Shown one piece after another: positions 1 through 5,746 of a stretch of 5,746 nt of DNA. This DNA is from JAUVKT01 sp036350795 (GTDB taxonomy: Bacteria > Bacteroidota > Bacteroidia > Bacteroidales > VadinHA17), in NCBI GenBank assembly GCA_036350795.1, contig JAZBNV010000157.1:1-5746 (forward strand), read 5' to 3'. Both the position numbers and the translations under genes were made by a program. The notes beneath the pieces were generated by a model. It was not told the origin of the DNA. It worked only from the letters and a program-made list of their open reading frames with translations, and made no database searches. Position 1 is the stretch's first letter, and each line of letters starts with the position of its first letter.

Positions 1-1790
1 ATTACTATATCGCCTGGCAGAGTCTGCTCCGTTAAACCAAAGTCCGGACAGCAATGGTAGAGCGGATTGCCGGCAAAATCCCTTACACCGCCTAAAAGAG
101 CGGTATATATTTTTCCATGCGCAAGGGAATCTGCAAGTTTTAAAATGTATGATCTCCATAGCGAATCCTTCTTAACTATGCCTTCAATCGCGATATTTTG
201 TATAAGCTCATCCGTTCCGCCTTCCAGTATGCCGCTAACGGGTTCTGAAAAAATAATATTAACTGTCCTGTTGTCGGACGGAAATATAGCACTCACTTCC
301 GGCATACTGATATCAATATTAGTTGCAGATACAGAATTTGCCTGCCCTGGTGTGCCACCCCTTTTATCTATGCTGTATTCCCAGTTTTCATCACCACAGA
401 ATGGATAATCCGTGTCAATAATCTCAAGCGACCAGCCACCTTCTGACTTTAGCAGGTCATTACCCCAGCCTTCGCTGTACTCAATTCCGTGTATGGTATA
501 GCTAAGTGTATCAACAAGCAGCAACATTCCGGAAATATTGTTGAGTACCGGAAAGCCATCAAGCCCAATAACATTATCAGAACTTACAAAAGAGCCCAGG
601 TCCTCCTTATCACAGAGCGCCAGCGATTCGCCGCCTTTAAGTTTATATGCCGGCAGGCGCAATTCTGAAGTGCCGCAAAACAGGCTGAGCGAGCTGATAT
701 TAATAGTATATTCACTCCTGTTGAATATCTCAATATACTCCGACCCAAGCTCTACCGGAGGGTAGGGATCGGGCATAAACTCAGAGATTATTATATCTCC
801 CGGCTCAGGGTATGCGAGCATAATATCTACCGAAACAGCTGCCGAAACATTCCCTGCCAGATCCATCAAAGTATCTATCTTAAGAGAATACCCGGTTTTA
901 TTTTGCAAAGGATCACTGAAGTCAAGCCTGAGGCGGTTTCCGGGAAGCACAGATACTGAATGTGGTTTCTGCCCTGCCGGCTCAAGCAGATAATTTTCCA
1001 CCGACAGCATAAGCGAAGAGAAAGATTCATCAATGCTAAGGATAAGAGCAGAGTTGCTTGCGAAATCTGCTTCGCTTACTGCCGGCGGAGTATTATCCTG
1101 GACAAATTCGCCATTAAGTATAATATCATCGATCCATAGCAGCCGGTCCTTGGTTGAGGAATAGGAATAATATATCCCGGCATAATTGGCTTTAAACAGC
1201 TGCGAATCGTAGGCTTCTCCAATAAGTGAAGCACCATCCATTTCATCAAGCAGCCAGAGCCTCCAGTTTCCCTCAGCATTCCTGCTTACCCTGATATGTG
1301 CAGCCTTATCTGTTCCTATTGCCTCTTGCCAGTTAAGATTTGTAGAAACAAGTACTGATAATGATCCGTCGCAGTCTTTCCATAGTCGCAGTGTATCATC
1401 GCTACCCTCCAGGTTAACCCCCACAAAAAATGCCCCTGAGCCTGAGCCTGGCTGTGCTATGCCTGATGGCTCTGAGGACAGGAGACAAAATCCCCAGTTA
1501 TTTAATGAAGACGGGGTGTAGGCGTGCATTATCCTGAATTCCCAGACAGTTTCACCGTACTCCGGGCAAAGGCCGAAAACAGGGAATGAAGCAAGGTCAA
1601 AACCCGACTCCGGGTTATCATAAGAGTGATGCAGGGAATAGTTGCCCGCGATGGAATTAGTGGCATCTGCAAGCCACCTTCCTTCAACTGGGAAAGTCCA
1701 TCCATCGCATGTACCCGACTCAAAATCGAAGCTTACCTGGGCACTCGCCAGGAGAGGCTGAACAAGCAGGAGAAGCGTAATAAATCTCAT
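1..1790 (-). CDS. Secreted lamin-tail-domain protein (3' end outside window)
   Basis: The frame starts at ATG 1788-1790 and stays open for 596 codons to the left edge, so the C-terminus is missing. Residues 1-17 form a Sec signal peptide (hydrophobic run LLLLV, cleavage likely after ALA-Ser-Ala at 15-17, before Gln18). Residues 18-230 are rich in aromatic and beta-strand sequence and resemble a concanavalin/laminin-G-like sandwich (DFESGTCDGW near the start, LLWIDDIILNGEF at its end). Residues 231-328 begin DNTPPAVSEA and include DLAGNVS, as in SbsA-type Ig-like (Big_5) domains. Residues 331-485 form a full lamin-tail domain: GDIIISEFMPDP, EYIEIFNRS, LKGGESLALCD, GGWSLEIID and the closing GGTPGQANS. 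Residues 496-590 are a second Ig-like segment (FSEPVSG, VRDFAGNPLY). The last residues, LPGDIV, look like the start of another lamin-tail domain. Such proteins in Bacteroidota are exported and often end in a type IX secretion signal, which would lie outside the window. Its ligand or role cannot be told. No clear Shine-Dalgarno sequence precedes the start, but the signal peptide supports it. Confidence 0.88.
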   Translation of the reverse strand, partial: MRFITLLLLVQPLLASAQVSFDFESGTCDGWTFPVEGRWLADATNSIAGNYSLHHSYDNPESGFDLASFPVFGLCPEYGETVWEFRIMHAYTPSSLNNWGFCLLSSEPSGIAQPGSGSGAFFVGVNLEGSDDTLRLWKDCDGSLSVLVSTNLNWQEAIGTDKAAHIRVSRNAEGNWRLWLLDEMDGASLIGEAYDSQLFKANYAGIYYSYSSTKDRLLWIDDIILNGEFVQDNTPPAVSEADFASNSALILSIDESFSSLMLSVENYLLEPAGQKPHSVSVLPGNRLRLDFSDPLQNKTGYSLKIDTLMDLAGNVSAAVSVDIMLAYPEPGDIIISEFMPDPYPPVELGSEYIEIFNRSEYTINISSLSLFCGTSELRLPAYKLKGGESLALCDKEDLGSFVSSDNVIGLDGFPVLNNISGMLLLVDTLSYTIHGIEYSEGWGNDLLKSEGGWSLEIIDTDYPFCGDENWEYSIDKRGGTPGQANSVSATNIDISMPEVSAIFPSDNRTVNIIFSEPVSGILEGGTDELIQNIAIEGIVKKDSLWRSYILKLADSLAHGKIYTALLGGVRDFAGNPLYHCCPDFGLTEQTLPGDIV

Positions 1791-1795
1791 GCAGC

Positions 1796-1807
1796 GATAA
1801 TATTATC
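1796..1807. repeat. 12-bp perfect palindrome in divergent gap
   Basis: The sequence GATAATATTATC reads the same on both strands. It lies 5 bp upstream of the start codon of the lamin-tail gene and about where the -33 element of the proposed asd promoter should be. It could be an operator, but short AT-rich palindromes are common by chance, so its function is unproven. Confidence 0.4.
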
Positions 1808-1834
1808 TGCCGTAAACAGCTATCTTTGACGGCA
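1808..1834. repeat. Inverted repeat framing the asd -7 element
   Basis: TGCCGT (1808-1813) and ACGGCA (1829-1834) are perfect 6-bp inverted arms separated by 15 bp. The right arm directly abuts the proposed -7 element TATCTTTG (1821-1828) and covers the expected transcription start. The left arm would not be transcribed from that promoter, so a DNA operator is more plausible than an RNA hairpin for asd. No T-run follows on either strand, which argues against a terminator. Confidence 0.45.
1821..1828 (+). promoter_or_regulatory. Candidate Bacteroidota promoter -7 element for asd
   Basis: TATCTTTG is an exact match to the Bacteroidota -7 consensus TAnnTTTG, placed 58 bp before the asd start codon. 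It predicts a start of transcription near 1832-1834 and a leader of about 53-55 nt. No good TTTG/TTG element is seen 19-21 bp upstream, so the -33 part is weak or absent. This is inferred from consensus matching only. Confidence 0.5.
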
Positions 1835-1886
1835 AAATTCTACCTAAATATCAGAATTTTTTTAAATATATTAAAGACAAATCAAT

Positions 1887-2867
1887 ATGAAAGTTGCAGT
1901 AGTAGGTGTTACCGGAATGGTTGGGCAGGTAATGCTCAGGGTACTGGAAGAAAGAAATTTCCCGGTAAAGGAGCTTATACCTGCAGCTTCGCAACGATCG
2001 GTCGGCAGGGAAATTATTTTTAATAAGCTGGCACACAAAGTTGTCTCGGTAGAGGAAGCGATAGAAAGAGTTCCTGGTATTGCACTTTTTTCTGCAGGAG
2101 GCAGCACCTCGCAAAAATATGCCCCTCTCTTCGCTGAAAAGGGTACAGTTGTAATTGATAACTCCTCTGCATGGAGGATGAACGATGATGTTCCACTTAC
2201 TATACCCGAGGTAAATCCCGGCTCGCTGAAAAAGCACCCCAATATCATTGCCAACCCTAACTGTTCAACCATACAGATGCTAATGGCCCTTGCACCATTA
2301 CACCACAGCTATAAAATAAAGCGAATAGTAGTATCAACCTACCAGAGTGTAAGCGGATCAGGAGTAAAAGCAACAAGGCAGCTTCAAAATGAAAGGGAGG
2401 GCAGGTATGAAGAAATGGCTTACCCGCACCCTATACATAATAATTGTCTCCCTCAATGTGCTGAATTTGATGCTGAAGGCTACACCACTGAAGAGCAGAA
2501 ACTTCTTAACGAAACCCGCAAAATACTTGATGACTATAGTATTGGTGTGTCTGCAACGGCAGTGAGGGTACCGGTTACGGGAGGACATTCAGAATCAGTG
2601 AATGTGGAATTTTATAATGATTTCGATCTGGCTGAAGTCAGGAGCCTGCTCAGTAAGTTCCCCGGTGTGGTTGTGGAGGATGATCCCGCAAATAATCTTT
2701 ACCCCATGCCGGTAAATGCATATGGCAGGGACGAGGTTTTTGTAGGCAGGATAAGGCGTGATTTTTCGCAGGCAAACACACTTAATATGTGGATTGTTGC
2801 TGATAATATACGTAAGGGGGCAGCTACAAACGCGGTTCAGATAGCCGAACTTTTACTGAAGCAATAG
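1887..2867 (+). CDS. asd: Aspartate-semialdehyde dehydrogenase
   Basis: This cytoplasmic enzyme reduces L-aspartyl-4-phosphate with NADPH to L-aspartate-4-semialdehyde, the branch point to lysine/diaminopimelate, methionine and threonine. The 326-residue protein has the normal length. The N-terminal Rossmann motif is GVTGMVGQVM (7-16), with SAGGSTS at 69-75 along the cofactor site. Arg97 in NSSAWRMNDDVPL is the expected phosphate-binding residue. The catalytic cysteine is Cys126 in NPNCSTIQM. Gln153 precedes the SVSGSGVKATRQL segment, Glu202 and Lys205 fit the substrate-binding EExK motif, and RVPVTGGHSESV supplies Arg227 and the acid/base His234. All key residues are present, so it should be active. 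Upstream ATG choices are lacking in context, and the Rossmann strand begins at residue 2, which fixes the start; no clear Shine-Dalgarno sequence is seen, as is common in Bacteroidota. It appears to be a single-gene transcript, divergent from the lamin-tail gene and convergent with hflX. Confidence 0.97.
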   Translation: MKVAVVGVTGMVGQVMLRVLEERNFPVKELIPAASQRSVGREIIFNKLAHKVVSVEEAIERVPGIALFSAGGSTSQKYAPLFAEKGTVVIDNSSAWRMNDDVPLTIPEVNPGSLKKHPNIIANPNCSTIQMLMALAPLHHSYKIKRIVVSTYQSVSGSGVKATRQLQNEREGRYEEMAYPHPIHNNCLPQCAEFDAEGYTTEEQKLLNETRKILDDYSIGVSATAVRVPVTGGHSESVNVEFYNDFDLAEVRSLLSKFPGVVVEDDPANNLYPMPVNAYGRDEVFVGRIRRDFSQANTLNMWIVADNIRKGAATNAVQIAELLLKQ

Positions 2868-2904
2868 CAGGAGACCCGGCAAACTTTCCCGGCTGTTGGT
2901 ATGC
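2868..2904. other. Convergent asd/hflX gap without clear terminator
   Basis: These 37 bp separate the stop codons of two converging genes. The only internal symmetry is two copies of CCGG, a 4-bp self-complementary word, around 2876-2895, with no extension of the stem and no T-run on either strand. Transcripts from both sides may therefore overlap at their 3' ends, or end by another mechanism. Confidence 0.4.
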
Positions 2905-4101
2905 TTAATAAAGGTAGTCGTTGTAAGGATAGCGTTTCTGGTGAAGTTCTTTAACCTCTTCGTACAACAACTCCCTGAATTCAGTAATATTAATCTTCTT
3001 TTTTGCTGAAATAAAAATTGTCCTGGAATCTGCGTTGCTGCCGAGCCAGCTATTCTTCAACTGTTCAAGTGTAAGATTTTCTTTAAGTACAGGGCTCAGA
3101 TCATCTTCATCCTTTTCAATAAATGAATAGGCATCAAGCTTATTAAAAACAAGGATAACCTTTTTATTCAGGGCATTCAGTTCCCTGAGGGTAGAATTCA
3201 CCACGTTTATCTGCTCCTCGAAATTAGGATGAGAAATATCGACGACATGGCACAGTATATCGGCTTCCCTGACTTCGTCGAGGGTTGATTTAAATGATTC
3301 TACCAGTCCGTGTGGTAACTTCCTTATAAAGCCAACTGTATCCGACAATAGAAAGGGCAGGTTGTCAACCACCACTTTTCTGACTGTTGTATCGAGGGTA
3401 GCGAATAGTTTGTTCTCTGCAAAAACATCCGATTTTGAAATCAGGTTCATTATTGTTGACTTGCCGACATTGGTATATCCTACAAGGGCAACCTGTATCA
3501 TCTTACCCCTGTTTTTTCGCTGGGTAATCATCTGCCTGTCGATTTTTTCGAGCTGCAGTTTCAGGCATGCTATTTTATCCCTTATTATACGACGGTCGGT
3601 TTCAATCTCTGTCTCACCCGGGCCTCTTAGCCCTATTCCACCCCTCTGCCTTTCAAGGTGAGTCCACATCCGGGTAAGTCGGGGAAGCAGGTACTGGTAC
3701 TGTGCCAGTTCAACCTGCACCCTGGCATGCGATGTTCTTGCCCTGGCTGCAAATATATCGAGTATCAGGTTATTGCGATCAAGTATCCTGCAATCAAGTA
3801 TCTTTTCAATGTTTCTTATCTGGCTCGGGCTAAGTTCATCGTCAAAAATTACCAGGTCTACCTCCTCCTCCTTCACGAAGGCTTCAACTTCGCTTATCTT
3901 TCCTGTACCAAGAAAGGTTTTTGGATTGGGAACTTCAAGTTTCTGAACAAATCTTTTCAGGGGAAGAGCGCCGGCTGTTTCGGTTAAAAAAGCAAGCTCA
4001 TCAAGGTATTCCTTAACTTCGCTCTCGGTCTGGCCCTGCGATATTACTCCAACAAGGACTGCCCTTTCACTTTTTACATTACCTGAATCAGAAAACCCCA
4101 T
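2905..4101 (-). CDS. hflX: GTPase HflX, ribosome-associated
   Basis: HflX is a cytoplasmic GTPase that binds the 50S subunit and, in studied bacteria, helps split stalled or heat-damaged 70S ribosomes. The 398-residue protein has the full family layout. The N-terminal HflX domain covers about 12-190 and includes FLGTGKISE (63-71), DRNNLILDIFAARA (108-121), QVELAQYQYLLPRL (129-142) and the glycine-rich GGIGLRGPGETEIETDRR (154-171). The GTPase domain has G1 GYTNVGKST (208-216), G2 FATLDTT (233-239), G3 DTVGF (254-258), G4 NKLD (320-323) and G5 SAK (365-367). Residues 324-360 form an acidic stretch between G4 and G5. RTSHARVQVELAQ and EIETDRR, and the ending YPYNDYLY, are wording I associate with Bacteroidota homologues. 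An in-frame stop at 4129-4131 and no intervening ATG make 4101 the only good start. That start codon lies inside a large palindrome (4094-4143). The lipoprotein gene lies 66 bp upstream on the same strand, so co-transcription is possible. Confidence 0.97.
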   Translation of the reverse strand: MGFSDSGNVKSERAVLVGVISQGQTESEVKEYLDELAFLTETAGALPLKRFVQKLEVPNPKTFLGTGKISEVEAFVKEEEVDLVIFDDELSPSQIRNIEKILDCRILDRNNLILDIFAARARTSHARVQVELAQYQYLLPRLTRMWTHLERQRGGIGLRGPGETEIETDRRIIRDKIACLKLQLEKIDRQMITQRKNRGKMIQVALVGYTNVGKSTIMNLISKSDVFAENKLFATLDTTVRKVVVDNLPFLLSDTVGFIRKLPHGLVESFKSTLDEVREADILCHVVDISHPNFEEQINVVNSTLRELNALNKKVILVFNKLDAYSFIEKDEDDLSPVLKENLTLEQLKNSWLGSNADSRTIFISAKKKINITEFRELLYEEVKELHQKRYPYNDYLY

Positions 4102-4143
4102 TATTTGATATATTGCGGCGCAAAAATATCAAATAGTGGGGTT
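4094..4143. repeat. 50-bp near-perfect palindrome over hflX start codon
   Basis: Arms of 18 bp (4094-4111 and 4126-4143) pair at 17 of 18 positions. On the minus strand the first arm runs AACCCCACTATTTGATAT and the second ATATCAAATAATGGGGTT. The second arm contains the hflX ATG, and the single mismatch (A opposite C) falls on the A of that ATG. The 14-nt centre holds its own 11-bp palindrome, TTGCGGCGCAA (4113-4123, plus strand). On minus-strand RNA the stem would hide the start codon and is followed by only four U residues, counting two in the stem. It may be a translation-blocking hairpin, an attenuator for read-through from the lipoprotein gene, or a DNA operator. The symmetry is directly visible; the role is inference. 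Confidence 0.75.
4121..4128 (-). promoter_or_regulatory. Candidate proximal -7 element for hflX
   Basis: On the minus strand TATTTTTG matches TAnnTTTG exactly. It would start transcription near 4115-4117, giving a leader of about 15 nt that lacks the upstream palindrome arm. A TTTTG lies upstream at 4144-4148, but the 15-bp spacing is shorter than the usual 19-21. AT-rich sequence makes chance matches likely. Confidence 0.35.
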
Positions 4144-4151
4144 CAAAACTA
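4144..4151 (-). promoter_or_regulatory. Candidate distal -7 element for hflX
   Basis: On the minus strand TAGTTTTG is also an exact TAnnTTTG match, directly outside the palindrome. It would start transcription near 4138-4140, so most of the upstream arm would be in the message and could pair over the start codon. No -33 element is seen upstream. It competes with the proximal candidate, and either or neither may be used. Confidence 0.3.
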
Positions 4152-4167
4152 ATATTCTGTAAAATTC

Positions 4168-5346
4168 TTACTGTATAAAACGAGAATTCCTCTGCATTGC
4201 GGTCCTGATACCCATCTTTAATGCTTCACTGCACCTTATTACCATTTCAAGGTCTGAAGGAAAGGGAGCTGGCTGAGTTTGTGTTTTAGCTCTTTCGCTG
4301 GCATTAAGAGCTTCTATATCTCCTATCGCCCTTGCTGAAATATGATCAAAGTATGAGTCAGCACCCAGGGGGTCTTTTTTAATAACCTGCTGGGGATTAA
4401 CAGATATTATTTCAACCTCTCCTTCTATATGACAGCTTTTCTCCTGAATGGTCTCAATCAGGGCACATTGAACTGCCCTGTACTTTTTAACTTTGATATC
4501 ATTACCAAGTGTATCCTTCATAACATTCCCGCTGGCATCAAGAACATACTGGAAGCCATCCTCAATTTCTCTCTTAATAAGTGTATCCTTCTGGAAAGTG
4601 TTGTCAGGAGATACATTAATCATTTTCATAGTTACATTCACAAAATAATCGAACTGAGCTTCTTCATCAAGAATCTTTGTATGGTATTCTACCCACTCGC
4701 TGTTAAGCCTGGGCAGATCAAGGGCAAGCAGATCGGCCTGGAACTCAGGTGGAAAGTTAATATGCGACTGGTTCTGAATCCTGACAAGTACCCTGCTCAT
4801 TCCAAGCATCCTGGTTTCATAGATCATATCGTCGATGCCCTCGTAGTCACCTGCATATTCCTTGGCTCTCACAAATTCGTAGTATGCCTGCCTGTATCCT
4901 TCCTTTGTTCTTGATTCCAGGAGAGTTTGCCCGTGAGAGTAATAATAGTCTGCGGCCTTCTTCTTTGCAGAAATCATTTCTTCCATATAATCCACATAGG
5001 GAAAATCGACAGTTTTTGCTCCGGTCTGCAGTGGGAGAACGGTTCTGACAAGAGTTTGCCGGTCATTCATTTTTTTATATACAAGGTATATATCGTCCCA
5101 GTTATCAGGTTTACCTTCCATTTTCAGGAACCTTATTCTTTCATTATCCTGCTCAAGGGCTATCCGGTACGACTGATCCAGGATAGAGATGTTCTTGTCA
5201 TCTGTTCTGTCTTTCCTGAGTTTATCGACGGCCTTAATTATAGCTGCTTCATAATTTCCCGATTCCATCTGTTTTTTGGGCGATCCGCAACCAATAAGAA
5301 TAAATGCAATTGAAAGTGAGAGGAGTAAAGCCTTTTTCATATTCAT
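4168..5346 (-). CDS. Lipoprotein of unknown function with TPR-like helices
   Basis: The 392-residue protein begins with Lys4-Lys5, a hydrophobic stretch (6-18) and the lipobox LIGC with Cys20 as the lipidated residue. Residues after Cys20 (GSPKK) lack the acidic cluster that marks surface export in some Bacteroidota, so I infer a periplasm-facing outer-membrane anchor. Residues 26-100 (SGNYEAAIIKAVDKL, then DQSYRIALEQDNERI) and 125-190 (AADYYYSHGQTLL, then YRQAYYEFVRAKEYAGDYEGI) look like TPR-style helical repeats. Residues about 230-325 appear beta-rich, with the repeated Asp/Gly motif SGNVMKDTLGNDIKVKKY. The C-terminal part has FDHISARAIGDIEALN (333-348) and PFPSDLEMV (361-369). I recall similar TPR-like lipoproteins in Bacteroidota but no known function. 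The start could be Met1 (5346) or Met3 (5338-5340); both leave the signal intact. It lies 66 bp upstream of hflX on the same strand and downstream of a terminated TonB gene, so it probably has its own promoter. Confidence 0.9.
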   Translation of the reverse strand: MNMKKALLLSLSIAFILIGCGSPKKQMESGNYEAAIIKAVDKLRKDRTDDKNISILDQSYRIALEQDNERIRFLKMEGKPDNWDDIYLVYKKMNDRQTLVRTVLPLQTGAKTVDFPYVDYMEEMISAKKKAADYYYSHGQTLLESRTKEGYRQAYYEFVRAKEYAGDYEGIDDMIYETRMLGMSRVLVRIQNQSHINFPPEFQADLLALDLPRLNSEWVEYHTKILDEEAQFDYFVNVTMKMINVSPDNTFQKDTLIKREIEDGFQYVLDASGNVMKDTLGNDIKVKKYRAVQCALIETIQEKSCHIEGEVEIISVNPQQVIKKDPLGADSYFDHISARAIGDIEALNASERAKTQTQPAPFPSDLEMVIRCSEALKMGIRTAMQRNSRFIQ

Positions 5347-5373
5347 TCAGTATTATGGTTTTGTGCTCTAAAG

Positions 5374-5387
5374 ATAATAATTATTAT
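5374..5387. repeat. 14-bp AT-only palindrome upstream of the lipoprotein gene
   Basis: ATAATAATTATTAT is a perfect palindrome lying 27 bp upstream of the lipoprotein start. It overlaps TATCTTTA (5369-5376, minus strand), a one-mismatch version of the -7 element TAnnTTTG that may be the lipoprotein promoter. Low complexity means it may be chance. Confidence 0.35.
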
Positions 5388-5398
5388 ATGTTGGGTAT

Positions 5399-5426
5399 AA
5401 AAAAAAAGCCGCTATAAGAAGCGGCT
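5399..5426 (-). terminator. Intrinsic terminator of the TonB-family gene
   Basis: On the minus strand AGCCGC (5426-5421) and GCGGCT (5412-5407) form a 6-bp GC-rich stem with an 8-nt loop, which an inner U-A pair may shorten. The stem runs straight into a T tract (nine Ts including the last stem base). It begins 19 bp after the TonB stop codon and separates that transcript from the lipoprotein gene. Confidence 0.9.
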
Positions 5427-5445
5427 CAAATATTAATTATAATAT

Positions 5446-5746
5446 CTACTGAAGCTGGAAATTAACAGTTATTGAAAAACGCACCCGAACTGCAGCACCT
5501 CTCTGCTTACCTGCTACCCACTTGGGCGAAGCCTGAACAGCACGAATTGCCTCTTCATCAAGTGCCGGGTCAACACCACGCATGATACTTACATTACTGA
5601 CAGATCCATCAGGTTCTACAACAAACATAATAAACACCTTTCCCTGGATTCCGTTTTCTGCAGCAATTTGTGGATACTTTACGCGTTTCTGAACCCACTC
5701 ACGAAATTTATTAACATCACCACCCCTGAATGAGGGCATGTCTTCA
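5446..5746 (-). CDS. tonB: TonB-family C-terminal domain (5' end outside window)
   Basis: The open frame continues past the right edge; codons for Glu-Asp precede the first visible Met (5737-5739), giving EDMPSFRGGD, an internal TonB motif, so that Met is not the true start. The visible hundred residues are a complete TonB C-terminal domain: MPSFRGGDVNKFREWV, VKYPQIAAENGIQGKV, FVVEPDGSVSNVSIMRGVDPALDEEAIRAV, then PKWVAGKQRGAAVRVRFSITVNFQLQ. TonB spans from the inner membrane through the periplasm and passes ExbB/ExbD energy to outer-membrane receptors such as SusC-type transporters. The N-terminal membrane helix and the linker are outside the window, so a fused or different N-terminal domain (as in some M56-peptidase relatives) cannot be excluded. 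Compared with the usual closing P-V/I-x-F, the proline is Thr here (TVNF). A strong terminator follows the stop codon. Confidence 0.92.
   Translation of the reverse strand, partial: EDMPSFRGGDVNKFREWVQKRVKYPQIAAENGIQGKVFIMFVVEPDGSVSNVSIMRGVDPALDEEAIRAVQASPKWVAGKQRGAAVRVRFSITVNFQLQ

Noticed and set aside
67..765. Plus-strand open frames at 67-408 and 538-765
   Set aside because: They are antisense to the continuous minus-strand lamin-tail frame, which has a signal peptide and a full domain.
1791..1886. Promoter for the lamin-tail gene on the minus strand
   Set aside because: The best match, GAATTTTG near 1833-1840, has a mismatch in the TA of the -7 element and no properly spaced -33 element, so it was not listed.
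1851..2272. Open frames on the minus strand (1851-2237 and 1871-2272) across the start of asd
   Set aside because: They are antisense to the conserved N-terminal half of asd and have no recognisable motif.
2868..2904. Possible bidirectional terminator between asd and hflX
   Set aside because: The repeated CCGG words give only a 4-bp stem with mismatched flanks and no T-run; the GCCGGG copies on the minus strand are direct, not inverted.
4429..5313. Two open frames on the plus strand (4429-4914 and 4927-5313) opposite the lipoprotein gene
   Set aside because: They lie wholly antisense to a gene with a clear lipobox and coherent protein sequence, and their translations show no recognisable domain.

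Overview
The window looks like a piece of a Bacteroidota chromosome, probably an environmental member of the Bacteroidales or a related order. The evidence is a secreted lamin-tail protein, a TonB with the Bacteroidota-style ending, an HflX carrying wording I associate with Bacteroidota homologues, recognisable start sites without clear Shine-Dalgarno sequences, and several matches to the Bacteroidota -7 promoter element TAnnTTTG. This placement rests on recalled family patterns, not on a search.

From left to right there are five protein genes. A large secreted protein (minus strand) runs off the left edge; its 596 visible residues give a signal peptide, a beta-sandwich region, two Ig-like segments around one full lamin-tail domain, and the probable start of a second one. 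A 96-bp divergent gap with a good promoter candidate separates it from asd (plus strand), the aspartate-semialdehyde dehydrogenase of Lys/DAP, Met and Thr synthesis. asd converges on hflX (minus), a ribosome-associated GTPase, across 37 bp with no convincing terminator. Upstream of hflX, also on the minus strand, lies a 392-residue lipoprotein of unknown function with helical TPR-like repeats, and then the 3' end of a TonB-family gene closed by a clear intrinsic terminator.

The genes do not form one pathway. TonB, the lipoprotein and the lamin-tail protein belong to the cell envelope; asd and hflX are housekeeping. No tRNA, rRNA, CRISPR array, insertion sequence or phage gene was seen, and I see no clear evidence of a new multi-gene system. 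The most unusual structure is a 50-bp near-perfect palindrome over the hflX start codon, overlapping two possible promoter elements. The lipoprotein is the least explained gene. No gene-free stretch exceeds 300 bases; the longest is the roughly 100-bp gap between the lipoprotein and TonB genes.
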